DNA of 64,000 bases from DASYPQ01 sp041488095 (GTDB lineage Bacteria; Planctomycetota; UBA1135; GCA-002686595), in assembly GCA_041488095.1 (NCBI GenBank), contig JBGPOP010000006.1, forward strand, positions 75,105 through 139,104. The letters are read 5' to 3'. This document shows, one piece after another, positions 33,470 through 41,223 of the stretch. Position 1 is the stretch's first letter. Each line of letters begins with the position of its first letter. The notes below the pieces were generated by a model. It saw only the letters and a program-made list of their open reading frames with translations, was not told the origin of the DNA and searched no databases. The translations under genes and the position numbers were made by a program.

Positions 33470-35035
33470 TCAGCGTCCGTCGGGCCGCACGAGGCGCCAC
33501 ACGCGGATCGTCTCCAGGGTCGCACGCTCCTCGGGGGAGGTCGTGCTCGAGCGCAGCGCGTCCAGCCCCTCGAATCCGGCGCAGTTCACGATCGTCGACT
33601 CCGGCATCGGGTTCCCGATCTCCGCGACGAGCTTGAGCTCGACGCGGTGCGTCTCGATGTACTCGCGGAACTCCGGCGCATGGAGGAGGCGCAGGTCGCC
33701 TACGAGGTAGCGGAAGCGGCCGTTCTCGAGCGCGTCGATCGCCTCGGGCTGGTCGTAGCACAAGAATGGGTGCTCGACGTCCAGCAGGTAGAACAGGATC
33801 GCGTGCTGCGTCACCAGCACGTCCGGGCGCGGGTCGCGGGGAGCCTGGGCCAGGAACCGCGCCGCCAGCTCGTAGCCGCGGTCCTCGAGCGCGAGGGTCG
33901 CTCGCGACGACCACGCGCCCGGAGCCAGGGCGGCGAGCGCGAGCAGCGCCGTCCTCCCGCGCCTCCAGCCCGGCGCGATCCGGCGCGCGAGCGCGTCGAG
34001 CCCGACGCCTGCTGCGAGCGCGAGCGGGAGCAGAAGGGGCACGAGGAGGCGCGGGTAGAAGCGGTAGCACGGGATCACGGCCAGGAACAGCCCGGTCCAG
34101 GCGAGCACGAGCAGGTCGCCGCGCGCGCGGCGGCGCCCCATGACGATGAAACCGAGGAGTGCCGGCGCCAGGGCGAAGGGCGAGACCCACTCCCACAGCG
34201 AGCGCGCGACGAGGCGGATCGCCTGCGGGATCAGGTACAGGCCCGGCTCCGAGAGCCACGCGCTGTGGTTCCTGAGGAAGGCCGCGAAACCGAGCTTGCG
34301 CTCGATCTCCCACGCGAGCCAGGCCGCGGGCACGGCCGCGACGGCGCAGGCGACGAGCCACGCGCGCCAGCACCGACTGCCGGCGCCCCCGGCGAGAGGC
34401 TCCTCGTCGTGGGATCGGCGTCCGCGCAGGAGGAGGAGCCACGACACCGGAACAACGAGCGCCAGGAATCCGTGGTACTTCGTGAGGATCGCCGCCCCGG
34501 CCGCGAGCCCGCACAGGAGCGAGAGAAGGATGCTCGCGCGCTCGACCGCGGCCGTGAACGCCCAGGCCGCGAGGAGGAGGAAGAACGCGAACGGCACGTC
34601 GGTGAGCGCCTGCCTCGAGAAGAGGAGGTGGAACTGCATGCCCGCGAGCGCCGCCGCGCCCGCGAGCGCCGGCGCGTCGCCGACCCAGCGCCGGCCGGCG
34701 AAGAAGAGCGCGACGACCGTCGCGACGCCGAAGAGCGCGATCGCGCCCATCGCGAGCGTGTCGACCGGGGCCCAGAACGCGAAGAGCGCCGCGAACATGC
34801 GCGGGACGAGCGGCGGGGTCTGGAAGAGGACGATCTCGCCTTGGCCGTACGGCCCGACGCCGAGCGGCCCCGCCGTGTACGTGCCCGCGTCCCAGTGCGA
34901 GATCCCCGCGCTGCCGAGGTTCCAGAATCGCAGGAAGACCGCGGCGACGACGACCAGGACGAAGACCGGGAGCGACACGCCGCTGCGACCTCCGCCCGGG
35001 ACCGGAGCTCCCGCGTTGGACTGGTTCTCGATCAC
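33470..35035 (-). CDS. Family 39-type (ArnT/PMT-like) membrane glycosyltransferase
   Basis: This 521-residue polytopic protein has about ten hydrophobic segments. The first loop after TM1 ('FVLVVVAAVFLRFWNLG') holds 'GISHWDAGTYTAGPLGVG', placing an Asp in the position of the catalytic acidic residue of GT-C enzymes. A second acidic/aromatic patch is 'FSRQALTDVPFAFFLLLAAW', the usual 'R.ALTD.P..ff' signature of PMT_2 proteins. The C-terminal 130 residues are soluble and periplasmic. These enzymes move sugars from polyprenyl phosphates to lipid, glycan or protein acceptors in the periplasm. It is upstream of tatT on the same strand (72-bp gap) and divergent from clpS. Donor and acceptor are unknown. 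Confidence 0.85.
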   Translation of the reverse strand: MIENQSNAGAPVPGGGRSGVSLPVFVLVVVAAVFLRFWNLGSAGISHWDAGTYTAGPLGVGPYGQGEIVLFQTPPLVPRMFAALFAFWAPVDTLAMGAIALFGVATVVALFFAGRRWVGDAPALAGAAALAGMQFHLLFSRQALTDVPFAFFLLLAAWAFTAAVERASILLSLLCGLAAGAAILTKYHGFLALVVPVSWLLLLRGRRSHDEEPLAGGAGSRCWRAWLVACAVAAVPAAWLAWEIERKLGFAAFLRNHSAWLSEPGLYLIPQAIRLVARSLWEWVSPFALAPALLGFIVMGRRRARGDLLVLAWTGLFLAVIPCYRFYPRLLVPLLLPLALAAGVGLDALARRIAPGWRRGRTALLALAALAPGAWSSRATLALEDRGYELAARFLAQAPRDPRPDVLVTQHAILFYLLDVEHPFLCYDQPEAIDALENGRFRYLVGDLRLLHAPEFREYIETHRVELKLVAEIGNPMPESTIVNCAGFEGLDALRSSTTSPEERATLETIRVWRLVRPDGR

Positions 35036-35073
35036 GGAGGTCGCTCGTCCGGTCCGGGTCGCCTGGCGGCGCG

Positions 35074-35108
35074 CATGCTACTCGGTCGCGAGCGCGCGCA
35101 GTAGCATG
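35074..35108. promoter_or_regulatory. Palindrome between the divergent GT39 and clpS genes, with TAGCAT boxes facing each way
   Basis: CATGCTACT (35074-35082) and AGTAGCATG (35100-35108) are perfect 9-base inverted repeats separated by 17 bases. Each arm holds TAGCAT reading outward, which could serve as a -10. The right-hand box ends seven bases before ATG 35115 of clpS, the spacing of a leaderless message. The element may be a shared operator or a symmetric divergent promoter. Confidence 0.4.
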
Positions 35109-35114
35109 GGAACA

Positions 35115-35423
35115 ATGTCTCGGTCCACCACGGTGATCGAGCCGGACACGGAGACGCAGGAGGAAACGCGCCTCGCGCCGCGCTGGAAGGTGATCCTCCT
35201 CAACGACGACGTCACCACCTTCCAATTCGTGATCGATCTCCTGCGGAGCCTGTTCCACAAGTCGCACGACGAGGCTGTGCAGCTGACGCACGAGATCCAC
35301 GTGACGGGCTCGGCCCTGATCACCGTGACGAGTCTGGAGCGCGCGGAGCTCTACGTCGATCAGGTGCGGTCCCTCGCGCGCCCGCGCGGCTTCCCGCTGG
35401 CCGCGACGATCGAGCCGGAGTGA
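35115..35423 (+). CDS. clpS: ClpS, adaptor of the ClpAP protease
   Basis: This 102-residue protein (MSRSTTVIEPD...) has the core ClpS features: 'APRWKVILLNDDVTTFQFVI' with the Asn-Asp-Asp entrance of the N-end-rule pocket, 'LFHKSHDEAVQLTHEIHVTG' and 'LERAELYVDQVRSLA'. ClpS delivers substrates with bulky N-terminal residues to ClpA and blocks others (known for the family). The usual 'H..G.A' segment appears as 'HEIHVTGSALITVTS'. An in-frame ATG at 35106 would add three residues, but it lies within the palindromic element, so 35115 is preferred. No ribosome site precedes it. No clpA is seen next to it; downstream is a structured hairpin and then a secreted protein gene. Confidence 0.92.
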   Translation: MSRSTTVIEPDTETQEETRLAPRWKVILLNDDVTTFQFVIDLLRSLFHKSHDEAVQLTHEIHVTGSALITVTSLERAELYVDQVRSLARPRGFPLAATIEPE

Positions 35424-35447
35424 GCCCAGGGATCGCGTGGTGCTGCG

Positions 35448-35491
35448 CCGCGCCTGCGAGGCGCGCCGTGTCGAGCGGCGCGCAGGCGCGG
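35448..35491 (+). terminator. GC-rich hairpin after clpS
   Basis: CCGCGCCTGCG (35448-35458) pairs perfectly with CGCAGGCGCGG (35481-35491). An alternative inner stem CGCGCCG/CGGCGCG lies between them. It starts 25 bases after the clpS stop. There is no T-tract, so it is an intrinsic-like or attenuating structure. The remaining 290 bp up to 35783 hold no gene I can recognise and must contain the promoter of the next gene. Confidence 0.5.
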
Positions 35492-35783
35492 GAATCGCTC
35501 CGGCTTGGCGCGTGAAACCACGCTGATCCTCCCGCATTCCGTCCCGGATCGAGTCCGCTCGGAGCGCTACGCACAGATTCGCAAAGCCAGCACGGGAATC
35601 GGAAGGCTCATCGTGCAAGCAACTTGCGATCTCGCTTTTTGCGGAACACGCGCGGGCTGCGTGCGGGGTTCCGACGGAATGAAAACGGCATGACGGTTGC
35701 TCATCCCATCGCAAAACCATGATGAAACGAGCAACGTCGACCCTGGAGTTCAGGCGGTCGACCGACTCGACGGAGGTGATGTC

Positions 35784-36458
35784 ATGTTCAGTACCAGACA
35801 ATTCGTGACTGCGCTGGCTTGGACAGGCCTGGCGGCGGCAGCCGCGGCGCAGGGTGGAGCCAACGTGCCTGGGAAGGGCTCGAATCTCGACCGAGCGGGA
35901 GGCCTTCAGCCCAGGTTCGAAGTGAAGCACGCGGGCAGTGGACTGCCCGACGCGGGCGGCAAGATCAGCCCGACCGTCGGTGAGGCAGGCTTCCCGATGT
36001 GCTTCGGTGACGGCACGGGGAGCCCGTGCAGCGCGAAGCCGGGAACTCTCGGTCACGGCTGCGAGAACTCCTGGGGCTTGGGAGGCGGCCTCCTCTCGGC
36101 CGAGGGTGTCGCCCGGGTCTCGCAGGACACGGTCGTGTTCACGGCCTTGGCCCTGCCCCCGTCTTCGACGGTCGTGTACCTGCAAGGCACGGCCAGCTTG
36201 AATAACGACCGTGGCACCCCGTTCGGGGACGGCGTGATGTGCTTGAGTGGCTACTTGACCCGGCTGGCCACCAAGCGGACCGGCGACGGGAACAGCGTGT
36301 ACCCCGCGCCCGGCGAGCCGTCGATCACGACCGCCGGGAGCGTGTCTCCAACCGGAGTGACGCTGATCTATCAGGCCTTCTACAGGGACGAAGTGCCCTA
36401 CGGCTCACGATTCGACTTCAACCTGACCAATGCCTGGACGATCCACTGGGCCCCGTGA
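35784..36458 (+). CDS. Secreted protein with the Cys-containing C-terminal domain shared with the 54347-55966 gene
   Basis: This 224-residue protein has ATG 35784 behind a near-perfect site GGAGGTGATGTC. Its signal peptide is 'FVTALAWTGLAAAAAAQ'. After a Gly-rich linker comes a domain with four Cys: 'FPMCFGDGTGSPCSAKPGTL', 'GHGCENSWGLGGG', 'FGDGVMCLSGYLTRLATK'. It ends 'LIYQAFYRDEVPYGSRFDFN' and 'NAWTIHWAP'. The PD40 protein at 54347-55966 carries the same pattern at its C-terminus, with GHGCDNS, G.GVRCLGG, YYRDP and a terminal 'VTWWP'. I associate this domain with extracellular proteins of Planctomycetota, but the function is unknown. Here it stands almost alone. A strong terminator follows 31 bases after the stop. 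Confidence 0.75.
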   Translation: MFSTRQFVTALAWTGLAAAAAAQGGANVPGKGSNLDRAGGLQPRFEVKHAGSGLPDAGGKISPTVGEAGFPMCFGDGTGSPCSAKPGTLGHGCENSWGLGGGLLSAEGVARVSQDTVVFTALALPPSSTVVYLQGTASLNNDRGTPFGDGVMCLSGYLTRLATKRTGDGNSVYPAPGEPSITTAGSVSPTGVTLIYQAFYRDEVPYGSRFDFNLTNAWTIHWAP

Positions 36459-36489
36459 TAGGCCCCTGATCGTCGGGACGATTCCCCAT

Positions 36490-36515
36490 GGCGGCGGCGC
36501 ACTCGCGCCGCCGCC
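36490..36515 (+). terminator. Strong hairpin terminator after the secreted Cys-domain gene
   Basis: GGCGGCGGCGC-ACTC-GCGCCGCCGCC is a perfect 11-bp stem with a 4-base loop, followed by TGCGTTCTT. It lies 31 bases past the stop and isolates this gene from the electron-transfer operon. Confidence 0.65.
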
Positions 36516-36901
36516 TGCGTTCTTGGAGGGTGAGGGAAGGAGCACCAGCGAAGGGCGAGGCGTGCCGCCAGGGTGCGAGACCGCACCGGGCCTCGAGCGC
36601 TTTCGAAGCCACCTCCTTCCGGCCTCGTTCTTCGATCTCGATTCTGGAGGAGATTCGTCCGGAATCCGTTCCCTTCGGGCCGATGGCTGGACAATGGCCC
36701 CCTGCGAGCGTCTTTTTTTTCCGCACCGGCCAGATCGCACGCGTGCTCAAACCCGTGGGCTCGCAATTCCGATAGAACCATGGCCGGTTCGGGCATCGGG
36801 CGCGAGATTTGTCTGCGCGGCGCGCCCTCCGGTCCGCGAGCACACAGGTCGTAATCGCACGGGGTCGCAGGGGCCGGCGAGAAGGGATCCGGAGGGGCAA
36901 G
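36516..36901. other. Untranslated region upstream of the electron-transfer operon
   Basis: I see no gene here. An eight-base T run occurs at about 36713-36720, but no stem precedes it. The stretch probably contains the promoter of the four-gene multiheme operon; none could be chosen confidently. Confidence 0.4.
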
Positions 36902-36925
36902 ATGAGCGTGGGGGGTTAGGCGTTG
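36890..36925 (+). promoter_or_regulatory. Strong ribosome site leading to ATG and in-frame amber stop, then TTG start
   Basis: GGAGGGG lies five bases before ATG 36902. That frame reads Met-Ser-Val-Gly-Gly and then TAG (36917-36919). After one more codon (GCG) comes the TTG at 36923, in the same frame as the large ferredoxin-flavoprotein. Either TTG is the true start, with GGGGGG as a weak site, or the amber codon interrupts the original N-terminus. The intervening codons could act as a five-codon leader. Confidence 0.55.
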
Positions 36926-39151
36926 GGTTGGACACTGCTCGGGACCCTCATCCTGGCCCTGGCCGCAGCCATCTTGTTCCTCATGCAACGGCGTGCGGAG
37001 CTCGCGCAGCTGGCGCATGGGCTCGAGGAGCGAGAGCGCGCGCGGGAGACTGGCACCCACCGCGCGCGCCTCCAGCATCCGCACGTCGACCTGACCCGTT
37101 GCATGGGCTGCGGGACCTGCGTGCGCGCATGCCCCGAGGACGGGGTTCTCGAGCTGATCCATGGCCAGGCGATGGTCGTGCACGGCGCCCGCTGCGTCGG
37201 CCACGGCCGCTGCGCGGAGGAATGCCCGGTCGGCGCGATCGCCATCCGCCTGGCCGACCTCGAGGAGCGCCGCGACATTCCGGTGCTCACCGAGAGCTTC
37301 GAGTCGACTCGCACTCCCGGACTGTTCCTGGCCGGCGAGGTCACCGGCTACGCGCTGATCCGCACCGCGGTCGCCCAGGGAACCGCCGTGGCGGACGAGA
37401 TCGCCCGTCGCCTGGAGGGCTCGCCGGGCGACGCCTCGACGAACGGCCACGAGACCCTGGACCTCGTGATCGTCGGAGCCGGTCCGGCGGGGCTGGCTTG
37501 CTCGCTCGAGGCCAAGGCTTGCGGTCTCGCGTTCGTGACCCTGGAGCAGGCCGACCTCGGAGGCACCGTCTCGAAGTATCCGCGGCGCAAGCTCGTGATG
37601 ACCCAGCCGGTGGCGCTGCCCCTGCACGGGACGCTCTCGCGGACGAGCTACGAGAAGGAGGAGCTCGTCGAGCTGTGGAGCGAGGTCGCCTTGCGCCACG
37701 ACCTGCCCATCCATACCGGCGTCGAGTTCAGGGGCCTGGACCGTACTCCCGACGGGACGCTCATCGTCGACACCAGCGCGGGCCGCTTCGCCGCGCGGTA
37801 CGTGTGCCTCGCGCTCGGCCGGCGCGGCACGCCGCGCAAGCTGGGTGTGCCGGGGGAGGAGCTCTCCAAGGTGACCTACAGCCTGATCGACGCGCAGTCG
37901 TACACCGGTCGCCGCCTCCTCATCGTCGGCGGGGGGGACAGCGCCGTCGAGGCGGCCCTCGGACTCGCCGATCAACCCGAGAACCAGGTTCTCATCTCCT
38001 ATCGTCAGACGGCCTTCACGCGATTGCGCTCGCGCAACGAGGCACGGCTGGCTGACGCCGTCCGGGAGGGGCGCATCGGTCTGATCCTCGAGAGCGAGGT
38101 GACGCGCATCGAGGAAGGTCTCGTCCACCTGAGGGTCCGAGGGAGCGAGGAGTGCGTCATCGAGAACGACGACGTCTTCGTGATGGCCGGGGGCATGGCG
38201 CCCTTCCCCCTGCTCGAGTCCGCGGGCATTTCCTTCGACCCGGCCGAGCGTCCGCCGACCGAGGCCCTTGTGGAGCAGGGTCCGGGACTCGTCCGCGCCC
38301 TGGTCGCAGCGCTCGTGCTCGCTCTCGCGACGCTCGTCTGGGCGGCCGGGAACGCCGGCTACTACTCGCTCGACGCGATCGAACGCCTCGCCTCCCCTTC
38401 TTACCAGCTCCTGCGGCCCTCGGGCCGGCTCGGTCTCGCCTGCGGCGTCGGCGCGGTCCTCCTGATCGCGGCCAACCTCGCCTACCTCGCGCGCCGCTCG
38501 CGGCGCCCCCCGTGGATCCCCTGGTCTCTCCAGGCCTGGATGACCGCGCACGTCGCCACCGGGCTCTGCACGCTGCTCCTCGTCCTCGTCCACGCAGGGA
38601 TGACACCCCGGGACACGGTCGGAGGCCACGCGTTCCTTGCGCTCGCGATCCTGATCGTCACCGGCGCGATCGGCAGGTATTTCTACTCGTTCGTCCCGCG
38701 CGCCGCGAACGGCCGTGAGCTCGTCCTCGACGAGGTCAAGGCGCACCTGGCCAGTCTCTCCGGCGAGTGGGATCGCCAGAGTCCTGCTTTCGCCGAGCGC
38801 GTGAGGACCGAGATCCAGCGCCTGACGGCGGACGTCGGATGGAGGACCTCCTTCTTCCGCAGGGTGAAGGAGCTCTTCCGCAGCAACCGCCGCCTGCACG
38901 AGACGATCGGGCGCCTGCGCGCCGAGGCGGCGAGCGCGGGCGTCTCTCGCGGCCAGCTGCGGGCGCTCGTCTCGCTGGCGCGCCGCGCGCAGCGGACGGC
39001 GCTGATGGCCGCGCACTACGAGGACCTGCGCGCGCTCCTCGCTTCCTGGCGCTACTTCCACCGCTGGGTGGCCCTGGCCATGGTGCTGCTCGTGGTGCTG
39101 CACGTGTGGACGGCCTGGCGCTACGGCGGTCTGGGAGGCCACGCTGCGTGA
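36923..39151 (+). CDS. Inner-membrane ferredoxin / FAD-NAD(P) oxidoreductase / cytochrome-b-like fusion
   Basis: This 742-residue protein starts at TTG. TM1 covers residues 1-20. Residues 55-105 form a two-cluster ferredoxin: C60-x2-C63-x2-C66-x3-C70P and then C91-x2-H94-x2-C97-x3-C101P, where His stands in place of one Cys. Residues 180-440 are a thioredoxin-reductase-like flavoprotein with FAD site 'LVIVGAGPAGLACSLEAKA' and NAD(P) site 'RLLIVGGGDSAVEAALGLAD'. A motif normally C-terminal in such flavoproteins ('TPGLFLAGEVTGYALIRTAV') occurs before them, at 131-150. From residue 458 there are about five more membrane segments with His pairs (H543/H557 and H713/H727) suited to b-type hemes. 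It should take electrons from NAD(P)H or ferredoxin in the cytoplasm and pass them across the membrane. It is the first gene of the operon and overlaps the next. Confidence 0.85.
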   Translation: MGWTLLGTLILALAAAILFLMQRRAELAQLAHGLEERERARETGTHRARLQHPHVDLTRCMGCGTCVRACPEDGVLELIHGQAMVVHGARCVGHGRCAEECPVGAIAIRLADLEERRDIPVLTESFESTRTPGLFLAGEVTGYALIRTAVAQGTAVADEIARRLEGSPGDASTNGHETLDLVIVGAGPAGLACSLEAKACGLAFVTLEQADLGGTVSKYPRRKLVMTQPVALPLHGTLSRTSYEKEELVELWSEVALRHDLPIHTGVEFRGLDRTPDGTLIVDTSAGRFAARYVCLALGRRGTPRKLGVPGEELSKVTYSLIDAQSYTGRRLLIVGGGDSAVEAALGLADQPENQVLISYRQTAFTRLRSRNEARLADAVREGRIGLILESEVTRIEEGLVHLRVRGSEECVIENDDVFVMAGGMAPFPLLESAGISFDPAERPPTEALVEQGPGLVRALVAALVLALATLVWAAGNAGYYSLDAIERLASPSYQLLRPSGRLGLACGVGAVLLIAANLAYLARRSRRPPWIPWSLQAWMTAHVATGLCTLLLVLVHAGMTPRDTVGGHAFLALAILIVTGAIGRYFYSFVPRAANGRELVLDEVKAHLASLSGEWDRQSPAFAERVRTEIQRLTADVGWRTSFFRRVKELFRSNRRLHETIGRLRAEAASAGVSRGQLRALVSLARRAQRTALMAAHYEDLRALLASWRYFHRWVALAMVLLVVLHVWTAWRYGGLGGHAA

Positions 39152-41223
39152 GACTCCGCCGCCCCGGAATGTGGCTGGGCCTCGCTTCGGCTCTCCTCGT
39201 GGTCGCAGTCGTGTGGTCCGACCGACGGCGCATCACTCCCGGTGCGGTGAGCGCGGTGCACGCGCGGGATCCCGCGCTCGCGGGGGCCGGCTGCGAGCGC
39301 TGCCACGGCCAGGGGACGGGAGACAAGGCCTGGGCCTGCACGACGTGCCACGAGGACATCGGCGCGGAGGTCTCGGAGCGGAAGGGCTTCCACGGCAAGA
39401 TCGCGTCGGATCCGCGCAACTGCGCAGCCTGCCACCTCGAGCACCACGGGCCCGGATTCCCGCTGGTCGGGCCGCAGAGCTTCGCGCTTGCCGGTGTCCC
39501 GGAGCGCGATCGGTACGACCACGCCGGACTCGCCTTTCACCTCTCGGGGCGCCACGCCTCCCTCTCCTGCCGGGAGTGCCACAAGCAGGCCGATGCGACG
39601 CTGCTGCCCGAAGGCACGAAGCGCTTCCTCGGCCTGGCCGAGGCCTGCGCGGGCTGCCACGAGGACGTGCACGGGGGGAAGCTCCCCGACTGCGCAACCT
39701 GCCACGGGCAAGAGCACCCCTTCGCGAAGGTCGCGAACTTCACCCACACGGCGTCCTTCCCCCTGACCGGCGCGCACGCCGCCCCGGGGTGCCTCGACTG
39801 TCACCCGAAGGGCGGTCCTCATGCGGTCGAGATGGTCGCCTCGGGCCGCGCAGTGCCCGAGTCCCCCGCGCCGAAGAACCGCGCCTGCGCTGACTGCCAC
39901 GAGTCGCCTCACTCACCGGTCTTCCTCGCGGCCGCCGCCAAGGAGCGGGGCGTCGACAAGAACGCCGCCTGTGCCGACTGCCACCCGACGTCGCACACGA
40001 GCTTCGCGGGATCGCAAGCGGTTCTGACCCGGGCGCAGCACGCGGCGACAGGCTTCCCTCTCGACGCGCCGCACGACAAGGTCTCCTGCGAGGCCTGCCA
40101 CCCGACCCCCCGCGCGAGCTTCCAGGAAGCGTATCCGGGTCGCAAAGCCGACGACTGTCGCTCCTGCCACGCCGATCCGCACGCGGGGCAGTTCGCGCAG
40201 GGCCGATTCGCAGGTCAGGGCTGCCTCGCCTGCCACGCACGGCACGCGTTCGAACCAGCGGCCTTCGGCCTCGCCGCGCACGCGAAGACGAGGTTTCCGC
40301 TGACGGGCAGCCATGCCGGGGTTCCCTGCGCGCGCTGCCACGCCGAGACGCTTCCTCTTCCCGGCCAGCCGGGCAAGCTCGTCCGGGCTTTCCACGGAAC
40401 CTCGACCGCGTGCGCGAGATGTCACCTGGACGCGCACAAGGGTTTCTTCGACCGACAGGGATTCCTCTCCGACGCGGAACGCGCGCGCGGGTGCGTGCTG
40501 TGCCACACGTCGGGATCCTTCGCCGCGCTCGCGGCACCCTTCGACCACGCGCGGCGGACCGGCTTCGCGCTCGAGGGAGCCCACGCGCGGGAGGACTGCG
40601 CCGTCTGCCACCCTTCCAGCCGGAAACCCGATGTCCTCGACCGGAGCTTCGGGCGGGCCAAGCCCGGAGTCGCGGCTGCGAGCTGCCACGTCTGCCACGC
40701 GGACCCTCACCGCGGCGCCTTCGATCGTCCCGGCGAGCCGCAGATCGTCCAGGGTCGCACGGATTGCGCACGCTGCCATACCACGGAAAGCTTCGAGGAC
40801 ACCCGCGGCCGCTTCGATCACAAGCTGTGGACGGGCTACGCGCTCGACGGCGCGCACGCGAAGCTCTCGTGCGAGAGCTGCCACGCGGTCTCCTCCACCT
40901 CGGGCGCGGGCGCTCGCGTCCTCGCCCCTGCCCGCGGGACGGACTGCGCCGCGTGCCACGACGATCCGCACGTCGGACAGTTCACCCAGGGCGGACGCAC
41001 GGATTGCACGCGCTGCCACACGACGGCGGACACCTTCCAGAAGGTGCTCTTCGATCACGACACCGGCTCGAGATTCCATCTCGACGAGGGCCACAGGAAG
41101 CTCGCCTGCTCCGCCTGCCACGTGCCCTTCATCGTGGAGGGCGGGGGAATGGCCGTGCGGTACAAGCCGCTCGGAACCGTCTGCGGAGACTGCCACGACG
41201 CGAGGGGGTCGCGCCCGCGATGA
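39148..41223 (+). CDS. 23-heme membrane-anchored c-type cytochrome
   Basis: GTG 39148 overlaps the previous stop (GTGA), so translation is coupled; 691 residues. An N-terminal segment 'MWLGLASALLVVAVVWS' is followed by Arg-rich residues and lacks a clear cleavage site, so it probably anchors the protein in the inner membrane with the hemes in the periplasm. I count 23 CxxCH motifs, from CERCH to CGDCH. Many have a distal His in a 'CHADPHAGQF', 'CHLDAHKGFF' or 'CHDDPHVGQF' pattern, and 'FPLTGAHA', 'FALEGAHA' and 'YALDGAHA' repeat before the next motif, the pattern of the cytochrome c3 family. It would form a periplasmic heme wire between the cytochrome-b-like fusion and the outer membrane. It would need the Ccm machinery, which is not in this window. 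The next gene starts within its stop. Confidence 0.9.
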   Translation: MRLRRPGMWLGLASALLVVAVVWSDRRRITPGAVSAVHARDPALAGAGCERCHGQGTGDKAWACTTCHEDIGAEVSERKGFHGKIASDPRNCAACHLEHHGPGFPLVGPQSFALAGVPERDRYDHAGLAFHLSGRHASLSCRECHKQADATLLPEGTKRFLGLAEACAGCHEDVHGGKLPDCATCHGQEHPFAKVANFTHTASFPLTGAHAAPGCLDCHPKGGPHAVEMVASGRAVPESPAPKNRACADCHESPHSPVFLAAAAKERGVDKNAACADCHPTSHTSFAGSQAVLTRAQHAATGFPLDAPHDKVSCEACHPTPRASFQEAYPGRKADDCRSCHADPHAGQFAQGRFAGQGCLACHARHAFEPAAFGLAAHAKTRFPLTGSHAGVPCARCHAETLPLPGQPGKLVRAFHGTSTACARCHLDAHKGFFDRQGFLSDAERARGCVLCHTSGSFAALAAPFDHARRTGFALEGAHAREDCAVCHPSSRKPDVLDRSFGRAKPGVAAASCHVCHADPHRGAFDRPGEPQIVQGRTDCARCHTTESFEDTRGRFDHKLWTGYALDGAHAKLSCESCHAVSSTSGAGARVLAPARGTDCAACHDDPHVGQFTQGGRTDCTRCHTTADTFQKVLFDHDTGSRFHLDEGHRKLACSACHVPFIVEGGGMAVRYKPLGTVCGDCHDARGSRPR

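Noticed and set aside
32475..36185. A 1236-codon open frame on the minus strand
   Set aside because: It runs across GT39, clpS and the secreted-protein gene in the wrong phase; it is very Arg-rich and has no domain. It is a product of high GC.
36711..36722. A run of eight T that might be a terminator tail
   Set aside because: No stem-loop could be drawn directly upstream, and no transcript ends here by gene layout.
36398..39142. A 914-codon frame antisense to the ferredoxin-flavoprotein gene
   Set aside because: The plus strand carries intact cluster, FAD and NAD motifs; the antisense product has none.
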